A DNA stretch of 64,000 nucleotides from DASVBE01 sp963770375 (GTDB lineage Bacteria > Actinomycetota > Actinomycetes > Streptosporangiales > Streptosporangiaceae). The DNA is taken from assembly GCA_963770375.1 (NCBI GenBank), contig CAVYPM010000005.1:62001-126000 (forward strand), in the 5' to 3' direction. This document shows, piece after piece, positions 38,945 to 47,871 of this stretch. The notes under the pieces are model-generated. The model worked only from the letters and a program-made list of their open reading frames with translations, was not told the origin of the DNA and ran no database searches. Every line of letters begins with the position of its first letter. The stretch's first letter is position 1. Made by a program: the position numbers and the translations under genes.

Positions 38945-41334
38945 TCAGGCCAGGTCGCCGAGGGCGGCGGTGAGGGCGCCGGCGAACTGGTCAGCGTGTT
39001 CTTCGCGCCAGACCAGGGGCGGGCGGATCTTGAGGACCGTGCCGGCTGGGCCGGTCCGGCCGGCGAGGACGCGGTGGCCGGCCAGCGCGTCGAGCACGGC
39101 GCGGGCGAAGGGGCGGGCTTCGGGGTCGTTGGGGGTGCCCTGGGGCCGGCCAGCATGTCGATGCCAGCCAGGAGGCCGGTGCCGCGGACCTCGCCGAGGC
39201 GGTCGTCCTGCGCGGCCACAGCACGCAGGCGGTTGCGCAGGTGTTCGCCGACGCGGGCGGCCTGGGCGGGGAGGGACTCCTGTTCCAGGACGTCGAGGAC
39301 GGCGAGGCTCGCGGCGGCGGCGGCCGGGCTAGCCGCGAAGGTCGAGAAGTACTCGTAGTCGCGGGCCAGGCTGTCGGCGATCTCGCGGCGGGTGATCAGC
39401 GCGCCGATGGGGTAGCCGGCGCCCATCGGCTTGCCGAGGGCCACGAAATCCGGGGTGATGCCGGCCAGGGCGAACCGCCAGAAGGCCGGCCCGACACGGC
39501 CGAAGCCGGACTGCACCTCGTCGGCGAGGAACAGCGCGCCCGCGTGGTGAGCGCCGTCGACCAGGCCCGCGAGGAATTCCGCCGGGGCGTTGAGGATCCC
39601 TTCGCTGGTGAAGCCCGGGTCGGCCAGCACGAGCGCGGCTTTGTCGCCTGCCGCGGCCAGATCCGCGGCGGCGGCCGCGACCCGGCCGGACGCGGTCTGC
39701 CGGCCGGTGCCGCCGTCGGCGGTCCGGGGCGCGGCGAACGTGCCGACGTGCGCGGGGCGGTAGCCGGGGGGCCACTCGTTGGAGCTCAGGTCAGTCGTCC
39801 ACTTGGACGATCCGTGGTAGGCGTGCTCGGCGATGATGGCCGCGTTCCCGCCGGTGCAGGCGGTGGCCATCCGCCAGGCGAGCTCGTTGGCCTCGGTGCC
39901 CGAGGTAGTGAACAGGATCGTGTCGAGGCCGTCCGGCATCGTGGCCAGCAGCCGCTCGGCGAGCTCGACGATGCCCTCGTGCAGATACCGGGAGTGGGTG
40001 TTGAGCAGGGCGTTCTGCCGGTTCACGGACTGCACCACGGTGGGATGGGCGTGCCCGACGACCGCGACGTTGTTGTAGGCGTCGAGATACCGGGTGCCGT
40101 CGGCGGCGAACAGCCACGGCCCTTCGCCGCGGACGATCTCCAGTGGCCGGGAGTAGAACAGCGGGCTCAGCGGGCCGCCGGTGACCCGGCGGCGGCGCTC
40201 GAGCAGAGTTCCTGAGGCGTCCTGGCCCGTGGTAGCTGCCGCGCTGCCGCGGGCGCCGGGCCCGCCGGTCCTGGCGGTGCCGGCCAGGAGGTGCAGCCGG
40301 CTGGTGACTTCCCCGGGACCGAGGTCGAGCAGCTCCGGCAGGACGCGCCGGGCCCCTGCCTCGTACTGGCCGACGTAGGCGCGGTTGTCCGGGTAGGCGG
40401 TGGAGAGCCGGTGCGAGATGGCCAGCGTCAGCCCGAGCCGGGCGACGACGAGGTCGCCAATGACCTCGACCTCCGGCGGGGTGAGCGGGCGGTGCCGCTG
40501 GTAGCCAGCAAGCACCGCGGCCGCGAGCTCCCAGGTGCCAATGGGCTGCTGGCCCGGGGTGTTGCGCAGGATCGCGGTGAGGGCGACCGCGAGATCGCAC
40601 ACGTGAGCCGTATGGTGCATGTCGCCGAAGTCGATGAGCCCGGTGACGCCGCCCGGGCCGACCAGGATGTTCGTCAGCGTGATGTCGGCATGGTTGAGCC
40701 CGGCGGGGAGCGCGCCGGTCGCCTCGGCGGCGGCTGTTAGCCGCGGCAGGACCCCGGCGAGCCGCGGGCCCAGGTCGCCGATGGCATCCAGCACGCCAGG
40801 ACCGCCCAGCACCGCGGGGGCGCGGCGCACGTCCCAGTCGAGGGCGCGGTCGCCGGCGCGGTGGAACAGGCCCTGCAGGGCCAGGCTGGTGCGGGCGGCC
40901 AGGGACCCGATCTGCGCCGCGAGCTCGCTGGTGATGGGCTTGCCTTCCGCGGCCTGGCCCGGGAGGACGGTTATCAGCCGGGCCAGGCACGTGCGGCCGG
41001 TGGCGTCGGGGACTGGCTCGACGGTGGTCCCTGAGATTGCCGGGACCACCGTGGGGATCGGCAGATCGGGTGACGTCCGCAGGGCGTGGGCCATCGCCGT
41101 GTTTTCCATGTCGACGACGGCGGGGTCCTCGGCGGGGTTGGAGATCTTGAGGACATAGCGGCTGTCGACGAGGAGGTTGAGGTCGCGTTCGCTGGCGAGG
41201 GGGGTGACCGTCGCGGCAGTGAGTCCCCAGGTGGTCTGGAGCAGGGCGGTGATCTGGCCGGGGGGCAGGACAGGGGCGGGTGTGCCGAGGACATCACCGG
41301 GGGGTGCGGGATGAGGGGTGGTTTGGTCAGGCAT
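38945..41334 (-). CDS. Small-molecule kinase fused to class III PLP enzyme (frameshifted)
   Basis: About 796 residues. Residues 1-345 are an APH/choline-kinase-type domain: Lys63 (YVLKIS), H215-A-D-I-T-L-T-N222 as catalytic loop and D235 in LIDFGD. Residues about 380-790 are a class III aminotransferase fold: YNNVAVVGHAHPTVVQSV, FTTSGTEANELAWRMAT, FLADEVQSGFGR and PLP lysine K635 in ALGKPMGAGYP. A C is missing in a C run near 39147; restoring it gives AGPQGTPNDPEARPF. By analogy with hydroxylysine/ethanolamine-phosphate phospho-lyases (AGXT2L1/2 with their kinases), it may phosphorylate an amino alcohol and then eliminate phosphate. Its ATG abuts the VOC stop (TAAATG). Confidence 0.87.
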
Positions 41335-41688
41335 TTAGGCGGGCTGCCAGAGTTCGATCCGGTTGCCCTCGGGGTCGGTGACCCAGGCGAACCGGCCGAC
41401 GCCCTCCATCTCCTGTGGCTCTTCGGGTATGCCTGCGCCCTTGGCGCGCAGCTGGGCGAGCATCGCGTCCAGGTCGCGGACCCGGAAGTTGAGCATCGTC
41501 TGCTGGGAGGGGGACCCGAAGTAATCGGTGCCGGACTCGAACGTCGCGAACACCGTCGGGCCGTCTCCCTGTTGCCACACGCCGTGCTCGTCGGCGTCCA
41601 GGCCCAGGCAGTCGCGATACCAGGCGCTCAGGGCCGCAGGGTCGGCGGCCCGCAGGAAGTACCCACCTATCCCAAGCACACGTTCCAC
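41335..41688 (-). CDS. VOC (glyoxalase-like) family protein
   Basis: 117 residues with a paired beta-alpha-beta fold: VLGIGGYFLRAADPAALSAW, YRDCLGLDADEHGVWQQGDG, MLNFRVRDLDAMLAQLRAKG and VTDPEGNRIELWQPA. Metal ligands such as Glu in the final strand are present. I chose GTG 41686-41688; the frame runs upstream with poor bias. It is directly joined to the kinase/PLP fusion gene. The substrate is unknown. Confidence 0.82.
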   Translation of the reverse strand: MERVLGIGGYFLRAADPAALSAWYRDCLGLDADEHGVWQQGDGPTVFATFESGTDYFGSPSQQTMLNFRVRDLDAMLAQLRAKGAGIPEEPQEMEGVGRFAWVTDPEGNRIELWQPA

Positions 41689-41730
41689 GCAGCTATCTTG
41701 CCAGGACGGCGGTGCTGGGAAGGGCTGGTT

Positions 41731-42123
41731 GTGACTCCTGAGGCAGCGATGGTGGCGGCACTGGACGGCGAGGCGGAGGTCGTCGCGTTTGCCCGCGAGA
41801 ACCTGCTCGGGGGCGGCGGCCTGGGGGCGCTGCGGAGCGATTGCTATCCGGTGGATGCGGTCCTGCGGGTGCATGCTGAGCTGGCGGGATCGGCGGTGGC
41901 GGGCCGGCTGGAAGAAGGCGTGGCCGCCTGCCTGAGTGACCCGGATCCGCTGGTGCGCTCGCAGGCACTGGTGTTCTTCCGGGTGCGGCCGTGCCCGGCG
42001 GGCGAACGGCGGATCCGGGAGCTGGTGGCCGGGGACCGGGTGCTGTTCCGCGGGGTGCCCGATCCGCTTCAGCCTGGCACGGACCTGGAACGGCAGCTTC
42101 TGGAGCTGCATGAGCCGGGCTAG
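41731..42123 (+). CDS. Small unknown protein, possibly HEAT-like
   Basis: 130 residues from GTG 41731 (GGGAAGGG upstream), with a helical character: MVAALDGEAEVVAFARENLL, GALRSDCYPVDAVLRVHAEL, VAACLSDPDPLVRSQALVFF. The segment SDPDPLVRSQAL looks like a HEAT repeat turn. No family is recognised. It is divergent from the VOC gene. Confidence 0.6.
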   Translation: MTPEAAMVAALDGEAEVVAFARENLLGGGGLGALRSDCYPVDAVLRVHAELAGSAVAGRLEEGVAACLSDPDPLVRSQALVFFRVRPCPAGERRIRELVAGDRVLFRGVPDPLQPGTDLERQLLELHEPG

Positions 42124-42290
42124 GCTCGCCGGTTTTGCCCGGATATGCCGCGCGAAGATCACGATCTGGCTACCATGCTGGGTGATCGTGGTAGCTGCGG
42201 GGCAGCGGTTATCGCGGCGCTGCCTGCGGGCGGCCTGCGCTAACCAGGTGGCTGCTGGAACTTCGCTCCCGGCGACACGAGGTGGCCTAG

Positions 42291-43163
42291 ATGCCCGGCA
42301 GGCAATCCGCACGGCAGCACTCCCGTCTGTCCGCGAGCCTGGCCCGCTGGACCGGGCTCACGATGGCCGTCCTGGCCGTCGTGGCCAGTGTGGCCTCCGC
42401 CGGCTTCTTCCTGAGCCGCACCGCCCACGGGCCGGTGCAGACCGAAGGGGCCGCCTTCGCCCCGGCCAGCTGCCCGCCGGGCGAGCAGACGAAGGCCGGA
42501 TCGTGTGAGCCCAGGAAGGTCGGCCGTAAGGTCGCGCAGACCGGCCTGGGCACCGGGATCGGCTCGCCGCCCCGGTCCAGGGCACGCGCCGCCCACCACC
42601 GCGGCCGGCACCCGGCCTCGCCGTCACCCACCCCGACGCCGTCGTCACCGGCGCCGTCCAGCCCGGCTCAGCCCTCCCCCACGCCCACGCCCACACCTAC
42701 GCAGAGCTCCCCGCAGCCGTCGCCGGCGCCCGCCCCGCAGGGGGACGCGGCCGCGCAGGTGCTCGCGCTGATCAACCAGGCTCGGGCCCAGGCCGGGCTG
42801 CCGGCCTACTCGCTCAGCAGCGGCCTGGGCACCAGCTCCGCCCGGCACAACGCGGTCATGGCCGGGGGCTGCGGGCTGTCCCATCAGTGCCCGGGCGAGC
42901 CGTCGCTCGGCCAGCGCGAGACCAACGCGGGCGTGCAGTGGACCGCGGCCGGGGAGAACATCGGCGAGGGCGGCCCGGTGGCCGACAGCTCGTCGGCGAT
43001 CGCCCAGATGGCGACCCGGATCACCCAGTCCATGCTCGACGAGCAGCCGCCCAGCGATGGCCACCGGGAGAACATCCTGAGCCGGACGTTCCGGTTCATC
43101 GGGATCACCGTCACCCGGGACAGCCACGGCACGGTCTGGATGACCCAGGACTTCTCCAACTAG
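42291..43163 (+). CDS. Secreted CAP/SCP-domain protein (YkwD-like)
   Basis: 290 residues. A membrane/signal helix (LTMAVLAVVASVASAGFFL, about 23-41) is followed by a Ser/Pro/Thr-rich linker (about 108-148) and a CAP domain: AAQVLALINQARAQAGLPAY, SARHNAVMAGGCGLSHQCPG, WTAAGENIGEGGPV, MLDEQPPSDGHRENILSRTF and VWMTQDFSN. The CAP histidines and glutamates (HNAV, AAGENIG, GHREN) are kept. It is likely a surface or secreted protein of unknown activity. GAGGTGG precedes ATG 42291. Confidence 0.88.
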   Translation: MPGRQSARQHSRLSASLARWTGLTMAVLAVVASVASAGFFLSRTAHGPVQTEGAAFAPASCPPGEQTKAGSCEPRKVGRKVAQTGLGTGIGSPPRSRARAAHHRGRHPASPSPTPTPSSPAPSSPAQPSPTPTPTPTQSSPQPSPAPAPQGDAAAQVLALINQARAQAGLPAYSLSSGLGTSSARHNAVMAGGCGLSHQCPGEPSLGQRETNAGVQWTAAGENIGEGGPVADSSSAIAQMATRITQSMLDEQPPSDGHRENILSRTFRFIGITVTRDSHGTVWMTQDFSN

Positions 43164-43179
43164 CGCGCCGCCCGGCGCG
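43164..43179. terminator. Hairpin between convergent genes
   Basis: CGCGCCG (43164-43170) and CGGCGCG (43173-43179) are exact reverse complements in the 18-bp gap between the stop of the CAP gene and the stop of the next gene. There is no U-tract. Confidence 0.45.
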
Positions 43180-43181
43180 GG

Positions 43182-43970
43182 TTAGCTGTCCGGGGTGAAC
43201 GGGGGAAGCAGGCCGCGCCTGGTCAGCTCGCTGTTGATGCCGTCGGTGATGTTCATCGCCTCGATCGCGGGCTGGAGCGAAAAACCCAGCTGCCCATCCG
43301 GCGGCGGGGAAAAGGCCATGCCCAGCAGCTCGACCAGCAGACGGTAGGCCCGGTCGCTGGTGTCCAGCAGGTTCTGCTCGGAGTCGTCAGCCGCCTCGCG
43401 CCGGGTCGCCCGCACGACCTTGCCGGACGGCACACCGCCGAGCGGGTCACGGTAGCCCGCCAGCTCGGCAGGATAGCCCTGGCCGTCCTCGATCACACCC
43501 TTGATCCGGGTGAGCAGGTCGCCGCTGAACACCGGCGCGGTGGTGACCGCCGGCACCAGCCGGGCGTACCGCTCCCCGATGGCCCGGCCGATCGCCACTT
43601 CACGCGGGACGATGTCGATGAACTGCTCCGGGGTGAGCGGGGCCAGCGAGATCTCCGGCACCGAGTCACTGCTGATGCTGGCGGCCCGGCCGGTCTCCCC
43701 CGGGCGGCCCGCGGCCAGCAGCACGTCGTTGAGCCGCTTGAGCCGGAACATCTCGCCCAGCGCGATGCTGCTGGCCGTCTGGGCCAGCCCGGCCGCCTGG
43801 TCGTTGATCGGGCCGAACTGGTCGTCCGGCAGGTCGCGGCCGGCAGCGCCCTGGATGGTCAGCGCCTCGACAAGAACGGCATGGCAGACCTTCGTCAGGA
43901 AGTCCAGCTCGTCGAGGACCTGATCGCTGGTCAGCGGCGCACTCGCACCGCCAGTTTCCGCTGCGGACAT
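43182..43970 (-). CDS. Unknown helical protein
   Basis: 262 residues from ATG 43968-43970 (GGAGGGCGAA directly upstream). It is mainly helical: SDQVLDELDFLTKVCHAVLV, GLAQTASSIALGEMFRLKRL, PREVAIGRAIGERYARLVPA, LTRIKGVIEDGQGYPAELAG and AYRLLVELLGMAFSPPPDG. The pattern is somewhat ferritin-like, but I cannot see a full di-iron motif and do not assign a family. Confidence 0.7.
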   Translation of the reverse strand: MSAAETGGASAPLTSDQVLDELDFLTKVCHAVLVEALTIQGAAGRDLPDDQFGPINDQAAGLAQTASSIALGEMFRLKRLNDVLLAAGRPGETGRAASISSDSVPEISLAPLTPEQFIDIVPREVAIGRAIGERYARLVPAVTTAPVFSGDLLTRIKGVIEDGQGYPAELAGYRDPLGGVPSGKVVRATRREAADDSEQNLLDTSDRAYRLLVELLGMAFSPPPDGQLGFSLQPAIEAMNITDGINSELTRRGLLPPFTPDS

Positions 43971-44100
43971 TTCGCCCTCCCCTTGGCGAACACGGATCGG
44001 CGCGGCACGCGCCGGCTTCTTAGTAGGGTGCCGCGCCCGCCGCGAGATACCAATGGGGACGCGAGGACCAGCAGGGCGGCGGCAGGCAGTATGGGGGTTT

Positions 44101-45069
44101 ATGCGGGCAATCAGGGTGAGCCAGACGGGCGGGCCGGACGTACTGCAGATCGCCGACGTGCCGGACCCAGTGCCAGGACCAGGGCAGCTGCAGGTGACCG
44201 TAACCGCGGCCGGCGTCAACTTCATGGACATCTACCAGCGGGAGGGACGGCCGCCTTACCAGCCGCAGATACCCTACACGCCGGGTGCCGAGGGGGCCGG
44301 AACCGTCACCGCCGTCGGGCCCGAGGTCACCGGGTTCGCCGCCGGGGACATGGTGGTGTGGACCGGCGTGCCGGAGAGCTACGCGGAACAGGTACTGGTC
44401 CCGGCCCAGGCGGCGGTGCCGGTGCCGGACGGGATCAGCGCGGAAACCGCGGCCGCCGTGTTCCTGCAGGGGCTAACCGCTCACTACCTGTGCACCGACA
44501 CGTTCCCGGTGCGCGCTGGGGACACGCTGGTCGTGCACGCGGCCGCGGGCGGGGTCGGGCTGCTGCTCACGCAGATGGTCAGGATGCGCGGCGGGACCAT
44601 CGTGGCCACGACGTCGACGGCGGCCAAGGCGGATCTGGCCCGGCAGGCCGGGGCCGACCACGTCACCGGCTATGGCGAGTTCACCGCCGTGACCCGCGAG
44701 GTCACCGGCGGGGCCGGGGCATCGGCGGTATTCGACAGCGTGGGCCAGGCAACGTTCGACGACAGCCTGTCCGTGCTCCGGCCGCGCGGCACCATGGTCC
44801 TGTACGGCGCGTCCAGCGGCCCGGTGCCGCCGTTCGAGCTGCAGCGGCTCGCAGCGGGCGGGTCGCTGTTCATCACCCGTCCGACGCTGGTGCACTACAT
44901 CGCGGCCCGGGACGAGCTGCTGGCCCGGGCCGCAGACCTGTTCGGCTGGATCACCGGAGGCCAGCTGGACGTCCGGATCGGCGGCCGCTACCCGCTGGCC
45001 GACGCCGCCCAGGCTCACCAGGACCTGGCCGGACGCGGCACCACCGGCAAGCTGCTGCTCACTCCGTAG
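44101..45069 (+). CDS. Quinone oxidoreductase (zinc-free MDR family)
   Basis: 322 residues, NADPH-dependent. MRAIRVSQTGGPDVLQIADV, VTVTAAGVNFMDIYQREGRP, YTPGAEGAGTVTAVGPEVTG and the nucleotide motif HAAAGGVGLLLTQMVRM are typical of Qor (zeta-crystallin). The structural zinc cysteines of alcohol dehydrogenases are absent. GGGGG precedes ATG 44101. It is divergent from the unknown gene at 43182-43970. Confidence 0.92.
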   Translation: MRAIRVSQTGGPDVLQIADVPDPVPGPGQLQVTVTAAGVNFMDIYQREGRPPYQPQIPYTPGAEGAGTVTAVGPEVTGFAAGDMVVWTGVPESYAEQVLVPAQAAVPVPDGISAETAAAVFLQGLTAHYLCTDTFPVRAGDTLVVHAAAGGVGLLLTQMVRMRGGTIVATTSTAAKADLARQAGADHVTGYGEFTAVTREVTGGAGASAVFDSVGQATFDDSLSVLRPRGTMVLYGASSGPVPPFELQRLAAGGSLFITRPTLVHYIAARDELLARAADLFGWITGGQLDVRIGGRYPLADAAQAHQDLAGRGTTGKLLLTP

Positions 45070-45202
45070 CTATCGCCCCGGGTCCGCGGCCGCCCGCAGC
45101 TAGTGTGACCGGTGTTGCCGGCCGGCATTGCCGAGCTCTCGCGGGCCGAATTGGGCGACCGTCGATGGCCAGCTTCAGCAGCTCGTCCACTGGCGGACCG
45201 CG

Positions 45203-45964
45203 TCACAGGCCGGTGACCAGCTGCTGGCCGCCGTCGATGTCGTAGGTCGCCCCGGTCAGCGCGGTGTTGGTCATGAGGTGCACGGCCAGCGCGGCGACGT
45301 TTTCCGGCCCGACCACGCGGCGGATCGGCAGCCCGGCGCGGAGCTGGTCGCGGCGCCGGTCAAGGTCGCCGCCGAGGAGCCGCGCGGACAGCGGCGTGTC
45401 GACGAACCCGGGCGCGATCAGGTTGACCCGCACCGGCGCGACCTCCAGCGCCAGGTTGGCCACGAGAGCGGGCAGCCCGGCGGTCGCGTACCCGGCCAGG
45501 GCCAGCCCGGCCGCGCGGCGGCGGCCGCCGGTGCCGCCGGTGAACAGCAGCGAGCCGCCGGGCCGCACCCGGCCGGCGGCCGCGTGCCGGGCCACCGCCA
45601 CCGGCAGGAACAGGTGGGCCTCCATGCTGCGGCGGGCCTGGCCGAAATCGATATCCGCGAGCAGCCCGTAGTACGGGGCGCCGGCGGTGACCATGACGTG
45701 GTCCACCGGTCCGGCCAGGCTGGCGAAGAACTGGTCAAGCGCGGCCAGGTCGGTGGCGTCGAAGGCGGCCGTGAGGCCCGCGCCCACCTCGGCCGCGGCG
45801 TCGGACAGCCGCCCGGGGTCGCGGCCGGTGAGCACCACGTCCGCGCCCCCGGCCCGGGCCTGGCGGGCGGTTTCCAGCCCGATGCCCGAGCTCCCGCCGA
45901 TCACCACCACGGTCTGGCCGGTCAGGCCCGGCCCGTGCGGGGCGCCCCCGTCCCCGGCGTTCAT
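45203..45964 (-). CDS. Short-chain dehydrogenase-like protein lacking the Tyr/Lys pair
   Basis: 253 residues with a clear SDR Rossmann fold: GQTVVVIGGSSGIGLETARQ, then VDHVMVTAGAPYYG, and a C-terminal VRVNLIAPGFVDTPLSARLL and GATYDIDGGQQLV. The catalytic Y-x3-K reads YATAG, and the Ser position is Gly (LLFTGGTGG), so classical catalysis is unlikely. Its ATG overlaps the stop of the flavoprotein gene (ATGA), placing it third in a leftward operon with a VOC protein and a flavoprotein. Confidence 0.85.
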   Translation of the reverse strand: MNAGDGGAPHGPGLTGQTVVVIGGSSGIGLETARQARAGGADVVLTGRDPGRLSDAAAEVGAGLTAAFDATDLAALDQFFASLAGPVDHVMVTAGAPYYGLLADIDFGQARRSMEAHLFLPVAVARHAAAGRVRPGGSLLFTGGTGGRRRAAGLALAGYATAGLPALVANLALEVAPVRVNLIAPGFVDTPLSARLLGGDLDRRRDQLRAGLPIRRVVGPENVAALAVHLMTNTALTGATYDIDGGQQLVTGL

Positions 45965-47325
45965 CCGCCCTCCCCCCGGGCGGCGGCCCTGACCTGGGCG
46001 TGCAGCGACTTGAGCGCCGCGACGTAAATCTCGGAGAAGGTCGGGAACGGCTGGATCGTGTCGCGCAGCACGGCCAGCGGCACCCGGGCGCGGATGGCCA
46101 GCGTGGCCTGCTGCAGCCATTCGCCGGCCTCCGGGCCCAGCGCCCACGCGCCGGTCAGCCGCTCGCCGTCGGACAGCAGGGTGAGGAACCCGCGGGAGTC
46201 GGCGTAGGCGCGGGTGTAGGTCTCGGTCTTGGCCACCTCGGACAGCCGCGCGGTGGCGGTGAACGCGGCTCCGCTGGACTCGCCGGCGCCGACCGCGGCG
46301 GCCTGCGGGTCGGTGTAGACCACGTCGGGCACGGCCTCGTAGTTCGCCTCCCGCGGCTCGCCGAGGATGTTCGCGGCGGCGACCTCGCCCTGGTACTTGC
46401 CCACGTGGGTGAGCAGCCGGATGCCGGTGACGTCGCCGATCGCCCACAGCCGCTCGCCCGCGCGCATCCGGGCGTCGACCGGGACCCCCTGCGGCGCCGG
46501 GGTGATCCCCACCGTTTCCAGGCCGATCCCGGTCACCCGGGGCCGCCGCCCGGTCGCGGCCAGCAGCCTGTCGCCGCGCAGTTCCCGGCCGTCCTCCAGG
46601 ACCAGCACGTAGTCCGGCCCGTCCCGCCGCGCGGAGGCCGCGCGCACGCCGGTCAGCAGCTCGATGCCGTCCCGGCGCAGCTCCTCGCCCAGCGCGTCGC
46701 CGAGCGGGGCGGGCTCGCGGGCCAGCACGTGGCTGGCCCCCTCGACCAGGGTCACCTCGCCGCCCAGGCGGCGCACCGCCTGGGCCATCTCGGCACCGAC
46801 CGGGCCGCCGCCCAGGATCAGGAGCCGCCGCGGCACCTCCTTCATGCCGGTGACCTCGCGGTTGGTCCACACGCCGTCGAGCTCGCGCAGGCCGGGCACG
46901 GGCGGGATCACCGGGTCGGCTCCGTTGGCCAGGATGACGTCCCGGGCGGTGTACCTCGTGCCGTCCACCTCGACCACGCCGGTCCCGGCGAGCCGTCCCG
47001 TACCGCGCAGGAGGCCGATCCCGTTGTCCGCCAGCCAGCGCTCCTGCCCGGCGTCGGAGTAGTCCGAGACCATGAAGTCCCGCCAGGCCAGCGCGGCCGC
47101 CACGTCCACCTCGGCGTGGCCCGCGGCCTCCCGCGCCCCGTGCACCGCCTCGCCGGGCCGCAGCAGCGTCTTGGACGGAATGCAGGCGTAGTACGAGCAC
47201 TCGCCGCCGGCCAGCTCGCGCTCCACCACGGCGACCCGCAGCCCGCCCTCGGCCAGCTCGCCCGCGCAGTGCTCGCCGGGCGACCCGGCGCCCAGCACGA
47301 TGACGTCGTAGTCGTAGTCGCTCAT
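45961..47325 (-). CDS. FAD-dependent pyridine nucleotide-disulfide oxidoreductase
   Basis: 454 residues of the dihydrolipoamide dehydrogenase/mercuric reductase type. FAD motif VIVLGAGSPGEHCAGELAEG at the N-terminus; redox pair C43-x4-C48 (GGECSYYACIPSKTLL); NAD motif LLILGGGPVGAEMAQAVRRL; second FAD motif ERLWAIGDVTG. The usual C-terminal dimerisation domain ends before SLHAQVRAAARGEGG, without the His-Glu pair I would expect of a dehydrogenase. ATG 47323-47325 starts one base after the VOC stop. The substrate is unknown. Confidence 0.9.
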   Translation of the reverse strand: MSDYDYDVIVLGAGSPGEHCAGELAEGGLRVAVVERELAGGECSYYACIPSKTLLRPGEAVHGAREAAGHAEVDVAAALAWRDFMVSDYSDAGQERWLADNGIGLLRGTGRLAGTGVVEVDGTRYTARDVILANGADPVIPPVPGLRELDGVWTNREVTGMKEVPRRLLILGGGPVGAEMAQAVRRLGGEVTLVEGASHVLAREPAPLGDALGEELRRDGIELLTGVRAASARRDGPDYVLVLEDGRELRGDRLLAATGRRPRVTGIGLETVGITPAPQGVPVDARMRAGERLWAIGDVTGIRLLTHVGKYQGEVAAANILGEPREANYEAVPDVVYTDPQAAAVGAGESSGAAFTATARLSEVAKTETYTRAYADSRGFLTLLSDGERLTGAWALGPEAGEWLQQATLAIRARVPLAVLRDTIQPFPTFSEIYVAALKSLHAQVRAAARGEGG

Positions 47326-47326
47326 G

Positions 47327-47770
47327 TCAGCGCCCCGGCAGCCGGGTGGTGATCTCCTGGACGAACCACTCGTTCCCGTCCGGGTCCTGGAAGGACAGGA
47401 ACGAGCCGTAGCTGGTCCGGCCCGGGATCGGGCCGGTGACACGGGCGGCCCGGCCAGCGTGGTGGAAGATCCCGCCCTCGTCGTGGAACACCTCGCTGAC
47501 CGGCGCGCCGTGGCTGGCCAGCTCGGCCCGGGCGGCCTCGATGTCGTCCACGACCAGCTGCAGGCCCTGGGTGGAGCCGGGCGCGGCGGTGGTCAGGCCG
47601 GTGCCGAAGATCACCGAGCAGGCGGAGCCGGGCGGGGTGAGCTGCACGACGCGGAAATCGGGAGTCGTGGTCAGGTCGGCGTCCAGCCGCCAGCCCAGGG
47701 ACTGGTAGAAATCCAGCGCCCGGTCGACGTCCGACACCGGTATGACGACGACCTCGAGCCTCATATCCAC
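47327..47770 (-). CDS. VOC (glyoxalase-like) family protein
   Basis: 147 residues: MDMRLEVVVIPVSDVDRALD then FYQSLGWRLDADLTT, GLQLVVDDIEAARAELASHG, VFHDEGGIFHHAG and LSFQDPDGNEWFVQEI. GTG 47768-47770 has GGAG eight bases upstream; the ATG two codons later is also possible. It is the first gene of the VOC-flavoprotein-SDR operon. Confidence 0.86.
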   Translation of the reverse strand: MDMRLEVVVIPVSDVDRALDFYQSLGWRLDADLTTTPDFRVVQLTPPGSACSVIFGTGLTTAAPGSTQGLQLVVDDIEAARAELASHGAPVSEVFHDEGGIFHHAGRAARVTGPIPGRTSYGSFLSFQDPDGNEWFVQEITTRLPGR

Positions 47771-47871
47771 GTCCGCTTCTCCTTCAGGTTGGTGATCCTG
47801 TTCCTACGATCGCGCATCGGGCGGGGCTCTGCTAGCCGCTCGCGGAGGGCCGGCTCCGCTGGCCGGCGCTG

